Positions 11,747 to 23,600 of a stretch of DNA of 64,000 nt are shown here, in pieces. Both the position numbers and the translations under genes were made by a program. The stretch is taken from the NCBI GenBank assembly GCA_019095985.1, contig CM032663.1, positions 37,813,105-37,877,104 of the forward strand, written 5' to 3'. The notes under the pieces were generated by a model. It was not told where the DNA came from, did no database searches, and saw only the letters and a list, made by a program, of their open reading frames with translations. Numbering within the stretch: the stretch's first letter is position 1; the number at the start of each line of letters is the position of its first letter. The stretch is from Streblospio benedicti. Its lineage: Eukaryota > Annelida > Polychaeta > Spionida > Spionidae.

Positions 11747-11855
11747 ATAGAGTAATATATGCAGTTATAGCAGTAGAGTCACTTTTCCTTCTTGGAGAGG
11801 AGGAATCTAAATTTGTCTTCGACCACTTCTACTATGACTGCATATATTACTCTAT
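11747..11855. repeat. Imperfect inverted repeat with about 30-bp arms
   Basis: ATAGAGTAATATATGCAGT at 11747-11765 is matched by its exact complement at 11837-11855. The match extends imperfectly to about 11777 and 11828, with about 50 bases between the arms. It lies within the non-coding part of the Ginger1 interval. Confidence 0.8.
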
Positions 11856-11869
11856 ATAATTGCTCCTGT

Positions 11870-13000
11870 AACCCCACAAACTAACTAAAAACTTGGCTTT
11901 ATGTAATAACAAAAGTGGACGTCAATGAATAACTTGTGATTTTTAATACTTTCTATACAAACATTGTACAAGTTTATCTGGTTTTGCTATTTATTGCCAT
12001 TATTATTGCTTGTTATTAGTAGAAAAACATTAAGATTTTATTAAGATTTTTCATCTCTTTTTATTAAGATTTTTACTTGAAAATTAAGATTTTTTTATGC
12101 CTCTGATTAAGATTTTCAACGGTGACAGGTTCACATCTCTGGATATCATTAGAAGATATTTTACCCCCTTCAGAATTTTTTGGAATGAACCTAATGATTT
12201 ATTTACATGTAAACATTTGATTTTATAATAAAAAAATGATAACTCCAACCTCAAGAAAAAACAATCTTTCAATTTAATTTAATTTTAGCCTATTCACAAT
12301 TATTCAATTGATTATTCTATTTGCAATACCAAGTAGCATATTATGATTATAAAATTCCTATTCGATTATTTGTAACTAGTAGTGTTGAAACACATTCAAA
12401 TTGGTGGTAGACAAAATGAGAACGTTGTATAAGGTTTTCTTATTATGATTAGGAAAAACTTACACTTCTCAGTATCATTTTTATTTAGTTTTTCTACTTT
12501 CATTCACCCATAAGCAAGAAGCAAGGGATGGTTTTTAAAAATCTTATGTAATTGGAGTATTTCATAATATTTCAATACAAAATACCAGCTTTTTAAAGTT
12601 TTAATAAGAAACATAAATTGTCAACTGTAAATTATGTCACTTGATATCCCTAGACTACGGTCTTCTCACACGCAGCAGATCACTGTGTGACCTGATGCAT
12701 GAAAACATCAGCCACTGGTCTTATCATAAGTATGAATGAATTATCTGCATAATCATAGAAAAAATCATGCAAAATTAGGTCAATCGTCTCGCTAGTAGAT
12801 CTACATCTACATCCACAGCACATATACTACAGAAATTTGTAATTATATGTAATGGTCGAGTCTGAAATTAAATTTGGCATATATAGTCAATGTTTTAAAA
12901 ATAATCAATAAAGTGAAGAATAAAAACTTCTAGGTAATAACATTGTACAGAAAAATGATTGAAATCATGAATAATAGATTAATATTAACAAAAAAATACT
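11870..13000. other. AT-rich non-coding part of Ginger1 interval
   Basis: There is no coding similarity. Runs of ATTAAGATTTT-like sequence occur near 12030-12120. If the candidate ends at 8963 and 13118 are right, this is the 3' non-coding portion of the transposon. Confidence 0.4.
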
Positions 13001-13070
13001 GCAGGTTGCATATTCTAGATATGTTGCATTTTGCGGTCCCATGGTTGCAAAATGCGTTAGAGGTTGCAAT

Positions 13071-13100
13071 CAGCATTTTGCAACCGGTTGCAAAATGCTG
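13071..13100. repeat. Perfect 30-bp palindrome at right edge of Ginger1
   Basis: CAGCATTTTGCAACC is followed at once by its reverse complement, again centred on AACCGGTT as in the palindrome at 8963-9036. The unit GGTTGCAAAATG occurs again at 13042 and 13100. The right side reads on into ACTCAA, mirroring TTGAG at 8963. Confidence 0.9.
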
Positions 13101-13139
13101 GTTGCAAAATGACTCAATGTGCCTTTAATAATGATCCTG

Positions 13140-14456
13140 GCCTTAGTAGTTTCTCTAGCTATATAAAGAAATTCATATTTTCACTATTGTATTCTAGATA
13201 TGTGGATGTAATACTGCAAAATGATATAATCAGAGGTTGCATACTTAGACAATGTACTGAAGTCTGTAATCACAAACATCTAAAAATACAATAAAAGGGA
13301 AATGCTTTTGAGAAGTGATTAAGAAATAGTCATGGCTTGGTGATAGAATGTGTTGAAAATGAAAAGAAGTAAGTGAAATAAATAATAGTGCACTGGAAGT
13401 TACTAAACTAGAAAGCACTGCCAGGTGTAGCATGCTACATAAGTTTACTGAGCATAACTAGCATAAGAACCACTGCCATTCGCCAAAATCCGTGCCCTGT
13501 CCTGGTCACCAACATTGATGCATTCCTTCGTCAACTTGATCATCCTAATTATGTTTTAGTAATGTACACCACAAATCTAATCTGTTTCAAATTAACTATT
13601 CTATTTCAACTATTGAGCTGATCGAAATTTACCGATACTAATTTCAGAACTGTGTTCAGTATGTCGTGGTTCAGGCACAATATTACAAGCCCATCAGACA
13701 TTTGCCAAGTAGCCTACCAACACCGTGATTGTTTTTGCAACTGGCTGGACATCAGACGTGGCCGATGATAGGTCGAGGCTTTCAGGCAGCATCAGGGAGG
13801 TGCCGTATGAGTTTCAACTCAAAGTTAACATTTCTTTGGTGTCCCTTGGCATATCATAATTGATCACATATCCTTCACACATCATTTAATTGGCCATTAT
13901 CTGTTCAGGAATTGAGAGGTCAAGCGAATTATCAGCGGACATTGTAGGATGTGATTACTCTAATGATCATTCAATTATGTATATGACTGTGACAATAATT
14001 ATTGTTGTTGTATGTTGTCTGGAAAATGACCCAAACCAGTGACGTACTCCCAATCACTTGGTATCCCTGGACCCCATCGTACGCTTGTACCCAATGTAGA
14101 ATATGAATGGCAAACGGTAATGGTTGCTCATGCTGTGATTTTGCACTCCGTTGTCAATTTTATTGTTTCATACAACAAACACCCATTTTGATCTTCATGC
14201 AATGCATGTTTAACGTTCTCACTCACAGTACACTTGCACGTTGTTTTTAGTATTAAAAATTCTCTCATCCCAACCCGACCATGCATACCAAAATCTGTGC
14301 TTCTCTAAAGTGTGCTCAATCTTGCGTTAAAAATACATGCATAATCTTGCACACGCATCAGCTCTCCGCACAAACACATCATGAAAGTCATGAGTAAACA
14401 CCACCCACCAACTTTCTTCTGCAAACATCTATTAATCTAAGTGAACGTGGCCTTAC
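13140..14456. other. Non-coding stretch, nothing recognised
   Basis: No domain was recognised on either strand. It lies 3' of the last recognised exon (CCP) of the minus-strand lectin-type gene and may hold further exons or the 3' UTR that I could not identify. Confidence 0.4.
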
Positions 14457-14639
14457 CTATGCAAACCAGGGTAGTGCCGTTCCATGTTGCATCATTCTGA
14501 CACATTATTTTGCTATCACCAGATTTCTTCACTTTGAGATTTATACATGATAGAGTCACAATCTGCGAATAATCATATTCTGAGGATACTGGACTTATGT
14601 CTACATTTGGTCCTACTTGAGGACTACCACACATAATTT
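14457..14639 (-). CDS. CCP/sushi domain exon
   Basis: The 183-nt exon is flanked by TTTTTCAG and GTAAGG, in phase 1-1. It encodes one sushi module with four cysteines (MCGSPQ, LSCINL, IMCQND, LVCIG) and the conserved Trp in ATWNGT before the last Cys. Length and spacing are normal for the family. It is the most 3' exon recognised in the mosaic gene. Confidence 0.85.
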
Positions 14640-17600
14640 CTGAAAAACAATAGCAAGTGTATTAAGCAAGAAATCATATCTTTTTATAAAATGTATTATT
14701 TAAATCTCACAAATAATGATTGAAATTGAAACATTTAATCAAGAACCAAGTTTCACGTTTGTATATTAAACTAAAACTGGACAAAATTGCACACTTTTTG
14801 ATTAGCATAAGCGATTATTAAAAACTAATCTTGTCCTACATCTACACATCACTTCTGCATATCACTCATTATTAAAATACAAAGGTAACTGGTTACATGG
14901 AAACAAACTGTGAAACTGGTACATATACCTTGTTCAGATATTATTCAAATTTTGCTTATACATGCCATGAAATAATACTTATTACATATGAGGGATATAA
15001 ATCATGACATTAATGAACTCGGCTGTGTATCTTTCTAATGCTACATTTAAATAGTAAGTAGTGGAATGATGATATGAAAAGTTTTACTGCGTGCTATAAA
15101 ATCCTAGACCCCCCCCCACCAAAAAAAAAAAAAATCGAAACTTGACCCACGTACATCCCCTCCCCTAAGTAGAACATTGTTCCACTTGTGTGGGGAGTGA
15201 CAAAATGCACATCATCCCCAATAAAATTCCGTGTATGGTGCTGCTTTCTCAGAAGTATTGAAAAAGTATTGCAATAATTTTGTAAAGTATTGAAATACTT
15301 TGAAATACATTTAAAAATGCAAAGCAATAGTTTATTGAAGAATATTGCAATATTTTAGTGAAGTATTGCAAAAGTATTTCAATACTTTTTTTAAAGTATT
15401 GCATCCATCGCTAGTGGGAGATTGCTGTGCAGTTGCTCTAGTTTGAACTGGGAACTGGGAACTTTTCAATAGCATACGAGGAACTATAGGTTCCGTGGAC
15501 CTAACCATGATTGTGCTCAGTACAATGAAGTTGGCATTGGTCAACAACGCGGTGTCATGCATGATGGTCAGTTATGCAACCTGCTTTGAACCTCGTTCAA
15601 GGGTCAAGATGCTGTTGCTGGCTCACAGGTCATAAGTCTTGGGCCGTGTATCATTTGTCATTCATGACTGGAAACGGTTCGGCAAAGTAAGTGAAGTCAA
15701 TTTCCTGAGAGTTTAGTTTTCTTAACAGTGGTTGTCTGATTGATATTTCAATGATATTTTTTTTAATTTTTTTTCTTAATTAATGAAAATATTTACAAGG
15801 AACAAATCCAAAAAGTATAAAAACAGTGTTTTAGGGCTGGCATTCCATATCCCTGATGCCATTCTCGAGCTTTGCTGCTCGTCTCTGCACACCTATCAAC
15901 TTCTCCTGACGATCTAAAACAGGATACCAAATGGCATTGCAGTATTTTAAATGTGAACTATTATAACTTATGTCATGTAGAGAAGAATGAGTGTCTCTCC
16001 TGCAGTGCTATAAAATCTAAAATGATCTTCTTATAAAACCTAGTCCTAGCTGGCGATCTGCTTTGGCCACTTGTCTTTCTTTATGTAGGTTATTTTCCAA
16101 CTGTGGTTATCTATCACAGCTCCAAGATCCTTCTATCCAGTTGTTGGTTGAAGCACATTATCCATAATGACAGAGGCTCTCTCGTGGTTTTTTGATAACT
16201 GCTGTAGAAGGTGTGATGTGGGTCTTCTTTCTGTAAACAAGTTGTTTGTGGCACTGGCATTCGCAGATACATGTCATTTGACAGAAGTCCATGATGTATA
16301 TTGGCACTATTTAATTGCTGTGCCATTAGTCATCGTGGGCTTTCTACCAACCCATCTAAATTCACATAGAAGGGAGCTAATATTGTCACCTATTGTGTAT
16401 TTGTTTGCACTTAGTTAAGGGATTAACAACAGGTATTCTTTCATGCAGATGTAATCTCTTTCTCTTTCTTGGGTACTGTGCATACTAAGTGTTGCATACC
16501 TATAAATTGCAATGATTGGCTATGAAAATAGCTTTACATTATCTCATTGGTTGTAATCCGTAAGTGAACGATCATACAGCAATTATGAAATGTAAAATTT
16601 GTCATCTATTTGTTCAATCTATTGTGCATTTTCTAATAGCGTAAATAAAATCATACATCATGATCATCGATGATATTTTATAGCACAATTTCCAATAAAT
16701 GTTCATGTGCGCTTGTAGGCATCCTTAAACAAATGTTGCTCTAATGTGGATATAAAAAGAGGATAAGAAGTATAGAAGTATTGCATTACTTTTCAAAATT
16801 GCAAAACTTTATTGCAAAATATTGCAATTCATTTGTGAAGTATTGATAAAGTATTTCAATACTTTTCTAAGTATTGCGCCCATCCCTGATACAATGCAGG
16901 GTTATAGAAAAAATTGTAAAAGCACTTGGTTATGACTCTGCCTGTCCACACCTGACCATGCACTCAGAATTAGATCTGCATTCACAGGAAAACAATGTCT
17001 ATGTACTCACTGGACAGTCAGCAGGGATATAAATAACAAGTCCTTAATAGCAAAATGACTTAGAAATATTTTATGTCACATCGTAGGGATGTCCACACCA
17101 ACACAACCAGTGCCAACTACATACAACGACACCCGACTGCGACTGAACATGCCCATTCATAAGAAAGAATGTTTTCCAATGTTTTTCCAATATTTGAACA
17201 TCCCAGCCTAAACAAGAATACTTTCCAATGATTTTAGAAATCTGTGCACATATCTGATATTCAATCATGTTTTTAGGCGAAACAAAGACAAGATCACGTA
17301 TCGATCATCTGGTTTAGTGCCAATAAATTAACTTAGATGATCACTAGAACGTTGGGCAGACAAAGGCTAGATATCATGATTGTGTCTATACGGTAACTTT
17401 AGAATCTTTTTACAGGGTGCAAAATAGAGGCAGGTTGTTTGAGTCCGTTGCACAGACATCCATATCAAGTATTTTATAAGATAGTAAACAGTTACATCAT
17501 TTATTGACAACATTGATTGACTGTTTTGTATAGTTATTAACCTAAAATTATAAGGAATGTAAAGCATAAATAAAGCATTTTTAGTAAAAGAAATTGATAA

Positions 17601-20600
17601 TTAATTATAAAACAACGCCCACCAGTTTCACAGTGTATTCCTGTGTAGCCAGCCACACAGTCACATGTGTAGGAATTAACAGCATCTGTGCATCTTCCTC
17701 CATTTTTACATGGTGTTGAGAAGCATTCATTCATATCTAGAAGAAAATAATTAAGAGGTAACGATGTATCAATCAATAAATGAATCAATCAATCAATAGC
17801 ATTTATTGTATATACATTCTTTGACATTGAAACATTATTTACAATAAGACACATATATGATAGATGAAATACACCCTTTGATATGGGTAGTAAGACAGAG
17901 AAACATTAAATTAAAAACCATCAAGTCTCTTTTTTCAAGCTAAAGATACAAAATTAATAAAAGCTCTGTTAAAATCATTATCATGTGCTCCTAGAAGCAA
18001 ATGCATAAAATTGTTGGGGGAGCTGATGATTTCCCTGAATATAGCATTATTAGTGTATTCTTTACTATTGTTAAACATGACACGTCTTTCTGTATTAAAT
18101 TAAGAGCAGCTTAATGTAAAGTGTTTTGGATTTTCGTAAAGTCGTCACACGTGACACAAGCCTGCTCTTCTGTACTGTCGAGCCATATCTTCGCCAAGGC
18201 CTAGAACATGTGTACACAGCTTAAACTTCAGTTGAACAGAGGAGAAGCTGGCCTTGGCAAGAAGGGAGATGAACAGTCCTCTTTGAATTTTGTAAAGTTG
18301 TTAAGAGGAGGTTTCTGAGGTATATGATCCATCCTTTCAAGGGCACACTTTTCATATACAAAATGCTTCAATTCTTTCGTTTGAAAAACATCTATATTCA
18401 TCCATTGAACTAAACCATATTTTTCAAACATCACTTTCATACTTTTAGAATACTTAAATGGAGTGTCAATGTGTGAGAGATGCAGATCTTGTAACTCATT
18501 AAAATCATGTTGATGACTCTGTTGTGATCCATTTGTTTTAAACGCTGAAAGTACTCAATTTGTTGTTTAAAGGTTATGCTCAGTGGCCGAACAAATATGC
18601 TTGTATAGAAGCAATGATAATATGGACTATGCATTCTGAAAGTGTCTTTCAATTAAACAGCATATTAAAGTATGTAGAGCAATTTAAATACTACGCAATA
18701 AGAGGCCAGTGTACACTCAAGTAAACACGTGAAAGCTAGAAATGTAAATCGAATGATTTTCGTCAGACATAACTTGTACGGTGCACGTAAGAAGTCGCCT
18801 ATCCCTCCCATGTTAAACGTGACATCTGCCGTCAGAAATCCACAGTACCTCTGGCGAAAATCATTCGATTATGCAATATCACGTGACCTTGTATTTTAGT
18901 TAGCAAGAAGGCATGGTATTTTTAAAGGTGAAATAAATATTAGATGTGGAAAATATATATATTATTTTCCTTACACTTGCAATGGAAAAGACATTATTCA
19001 TTGATACTGGACTTGACAGAATAAAAATTATTTTGACTGAGCATTATCTTTAATATCTAGTTCCCCATCAATGGGAAGCCATCCTAGCTCTGCAATGATA
19101 GCTACACCAGATGGGTTACAGTGCAGTTTCAATACTGCTTTAGCACATTTATATTGAGCAGAATGTATTGTTGATGGAAATGATTGTGCATTTCTAAACC
19201 ATATACCACATGCATGTGATAAACTAGGAGTAAAGCATTTGTCAATATCGTGTTGCCAAAATCAATTCTATTTTATATCAGAATGCCTTGCCAACGTAAG
19301 TCTGCTGTAAGCAAGAAACCTTAGAGGTTTTGATATCCAAATTGCCTTTGATATGCTATGTATATGTGTTGTATTATTCAAATTACACTTTCAAAATTTT
19401 CAAAATTCATTTCTAACTGGAAATTCTGTTATTATGCCTTTCTTTGGATGTATTGTTAATATTATTTTGGGGAAAAACTTGTATTTTTAACTTTATTTTC
19501 ATGTACATTTTCAACAAATAGACTTATTTTCACAATATATTGATTAATAGCCATGGTAGAAAGCTTTGTGACAAAAGAACACCTATGGTGTTGTATAATA
19601 GCATGATTGATTGATCACAGGAATTCACTTATAAGTAGTGTATATAGATCATAATAAATGTAGACTAATTTTTTTAAAACAACTATAACATGAAAATCAT
19701 ATATAGATTTCATAGTATGGTAATATTTTATTACAATAAATAATGGGTACGATTTTACCGACAATGTTCTTAATGTATTTTGAGAAAGCAAAATCTATTC
19801 ACCTGTTTCGCAATATGTTCCTGTGTAACCAGGAACACAAGCACAGGTGTAGGAATTCACAGCATCTGTGCATGTCCCTCCATTTTCACATGGTGTTGAA
19901 GAGCATACGTTTACTGAAAAAATATAAGGAATATTAAGCACAAATAAAGCATTCCAAATAAAAGAAATTGACAATGAATTATAAAACAACAGCCACCTAT
20001 TTCACAGCGTGTTCCAATGTAACCAGCCACACAAGCACAGGTGTAGGAATTCGCAGCATCTATGCATGTTCCTCCATTAAAACATGGTGCTGAATAGCAT
20101 TCGTTCTTGTCTAGAAGAAAATAATCAAGAGCTAATGATGCATAACAATGCATGTGTGTTGTGTACTGAAAAATACACTTTCAAAAATATCAAAATGTAT
20201 TTCTATTTTGAACATGTTCTATTATCCCTTTCTTTGGATATGTAGTTAAAATTGTTGTATGAAAAATATATCTTTTCGCCCTTATTTTTTATTTATTGCC
20301 ATAATACAATAATATATTGATGAATAGCAATGATATAATGCTTTTTGACAAAAGGTCACATATATTGTCATATAATAGTGTGACTGGTAGATTAGAGGAA
20401 ATAAATCTTTAAGCTTCTCTCTCCCAGACATATTATATAAATCATAATATATATTGGATAATTTTAAAACAACTCTATTTAACATGAACAAATTCAGCCT
20501 TTGGTTATACTACTAAACTATCATTAACCTATAACTAAATTGATTGTTCAAAATTATTTAGACTTTAACTTTTTATGTTTACACTGGATTTTAGGCCCTT

Positions 20601-23600
20601 AATATTTAAGATTTACAATGTTATCCAGCAGACATGAATGCAGCACACACAAATTACCCTGAAACCCCTATATGACAATTTTTTTTCAATCATGTAAAAG
20701 TCAAATAAATTATTATTAATTCTGTGAGTACATTATATTTAAACTCGATTTTTGTTCCTCAATATCCAAGATAGATAATGCTATTTGGCAGAATTAATTC
20801 AGCACACCCAAATTACCCTAAAACCACTGTATGACAATCTTTTCAATCATGTAAGAATGAAATAAAATATTACTATTAATTCTGTGAGTACATTATTTTT
20901 AAAATACGATTTTGGTCCTTAATATCCAAGATAGGCAATGTTGTATGGCATAAAGGGATTCCGCAAACCCACATTACCCTAAAACAGCTGTATGAAGGTT
21001 TTTTTTTTTTTTACAATAAAATGCCTTACAAAGTTTCCTTCCTCAATTCTGTGTCCAGACTAACTGTGATGTTTATGTGTTAAGCAATGGATGCTTAAAA
21101 GATGAAAATTTATCATTCAAAGGACATATTAAGAGGAAATGCAGATTAGCAATGGCTAATTTAATGAAAATTAGAAACATTAGGCAATATCTATCACAAG
21201 GTGCTTGTGTTCAAGTAATTCTTGGATTAGTCATTTCACACTTAGATTATTGTAATGCACTTTTCATTGGCTTGCCAAAACAAGAGATTATGAAACTGCA
21301 GCGTGTACAAAATTTCGCGGCAAAGACTGTGTTAAATAAGAGTAAAATGGATAGTGCGACTGCCTGCTTAAAGCAGTTACATTGGTTACTTATCAGATTA
21401 AGGATAAAATACAAGATTCTTGTTTTGACACATAAATGTCTACATGGTGAGGCTCCAGGTTATTTAAAGGAACTATTGCTATTTAGGTCTATGTCAGTAA
21501 GATCACTCAGGTCCAACATTGATTGTGAACTTAAGTTACATGTACCATTTATTAAGAAATTAACACTAGCCGAAAGATCGTTCTCTGTACAAGCCCCTAA
21601 GGAATGGAACCAACTACCACTTAAACTTAGATCTATCAGTTCATTAGATGTATTTAGAAGAAACCTTAAAACACATTTATTTATTCAATTTTAGTTTGGC
21701 GCTATATCAAATGTATATTGTATTGTATTGTAAAAGTAAAATGATTATAGACATGATCATATAATGTTTTACAGAATTTATGAGATTTATGATTAATCAT
21801 AATACCATACATCATATATCATGATCATTTTAGACAAGTTGTTTGTTTATACTGATAGTATGGTGAGAGAGACTAAATATTTATACTTTACTTTTTCTTT
21901 ACTGCAAGAAGAAATTCATGCAATCATTCATAGACTCTAGTTAAGAATTCGAGCTTTTCATCAATCCATTATTTCAAAATATAGTTTGGAAGAAAATGAT
22001 CTAGAATCAACTGATTTGTGACAAAGCAAACATCTAAGTGCTGAATATTCTGAACTCTAAATTACAGTCTATTCAAAATGCAGCATGTAAACTAATCTGT
22101 GGCATTAAGAAATATGATCATATAACACCACCACTTGCTGAGCTCCACTGGTTGGCGGGTGAGCAGCGTGTAAAGTTTAAGGTTCTCCTGCTGTGTTTTA
22201 AAAGTTTGAATTATCAGGGCCCAGTATACCTCAAAAAGTTACTTACACCTTATGTACCTGTGTGCAAAGACCCAAGAATATCATCTCACTAAGCTAAGAA
22301 ATTTAGATTGTACTGGGGCAGTTTTTGAGCGCAATGATCACAAATTTCGATAATCTCTTTTGAATGATATTCTGGGCCTAGATAAATATTATTTTGGATA
22401 ACAATTAATGTTATTTTGATTTGTTTAGGGATATTCCGCATACCAATTTGACAGACACTCCCAAGAAAACCAGGAGCACAGGCACATGTGTAGGAATCCA
22501 CCGCATCTGTGCATGTTCCTCCATTTAGACATGGTGTCGACCAGCATTCATCTAAAATTGAACAGTACACATGTGGGTACTATTACTGTTTTCAAAATCA
22601 ATTACAAATACGCCAACCTTCAAAATTCTCATTTCAATTTACAAATAAATCCACTATACTAAGTAATTCAACGATTGGGAAACACACATTTCACTTTCCT
22701 TAAAAAATGACTAATCATAAAGTAACTCTGTATAGTCAGAGTCTTTTTATTACAATCGAATTTCCAATTGAAACTACTTATTAGTACATACACGTTGTTC
22801 CAAACACACGCACTTCACACAGGGTGAGAACCTCAGAATGACCTAGGATTTGCACCACTACATATCTTCCAACCTACAAGGAAGAGTCGTTAGTTTGTTT
22901 TAAACCAGTGACGTGTGGATCTACAAACCACCAGTCAATGCTTGCGTAACCAGGTCAACAGAAACTGGAAAATTTTTAATAATTTGCTTAAAGAGTAGAA
23001 AAAGAAGATATGTTTGTTTGTTTACTAAGTACTGCTATAACATAAGATCTCATTTAACAGGTCAGTACTCAGCGAGGGGGGGATAAGGATGCGGGGTTCA
23101 GTCAAAAGCCCCTTTAGTGAAGTTGTATATTTCCTTCCAGAAAAGATTAGATATGCAATTTTCAGGGAAACCTTGTAATCATGATCTTAGGTTAAACTTA
23201 TAAATTGAACCAATTTTTGAGAGCTCACCTCATATTCACATGACATTTTCCCCACAGTGTACTATTCATCACGAGATGACGTGTGATGATGTCAGCCGTG
23301 AGGAAATTGTCGTAGATGGCAGGAAGTTTGTACGCCCCGACATTCTTGTTCAGATCTGTTCTGGTGGTCCGGATGTAAATTGACTTTCGCACTTTTCTTT
23401 TATCACACCACAATCTCATGACAACTAGTGCAGTGTAGCACAAAGATCATGTGAATATGACCGAAAGCTTCAGTTGATCTCTCAAAAATTGGTACAATGT
23501 ACAAGTTTAACCTAAGATCATGAATGAAAATTGAAACAAATGAATATCCAACAGAAAACTTGTAAATATATTCATAGAACTTATGCCCACGAGCAGAAAA

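Larger units (their letters stand above)
8963..13118 (+). mobile_element. Ginger1 DNA transposon, decayed, with candidate ends
   Basis: A Gypsy-integrase-like transposase, an OTU protease and an acidic tail lie in the order known for Ginger1 cut-and-paste transposons. Candidate terminal inverted repeats are TTGAGCCGCATTTTGCAACC at 8963-8982 and its near reverse complement at 13099-13118 (GGTTGCAAAATG then ACTCAA). These bracket the coding part in about 4.15 kb. No CCGG or CCGT target duplication, as reported for Ginger1, was recognised, so the ends are provisional. The coding part has a few interruptions and looks inactive. No reverse transcriptase or Gag is present, which argues against a Gypsy LTR element. 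Confidence 0.6.
19768..20482. repeat. Exon-pair duplication, copy 1 (pairs with 30503-31221)
   Basis: About 715 bp including two EGF exons, the intron between them and the next intron. It is nearly identical to 30503-31221. Intron differences are about 1% (roughly four changes in the 370 bp after the exon pair), while the exons differ at several positions that all change residues. Copy 2 runs up to the 100-N gap. Confidence 0.9.
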
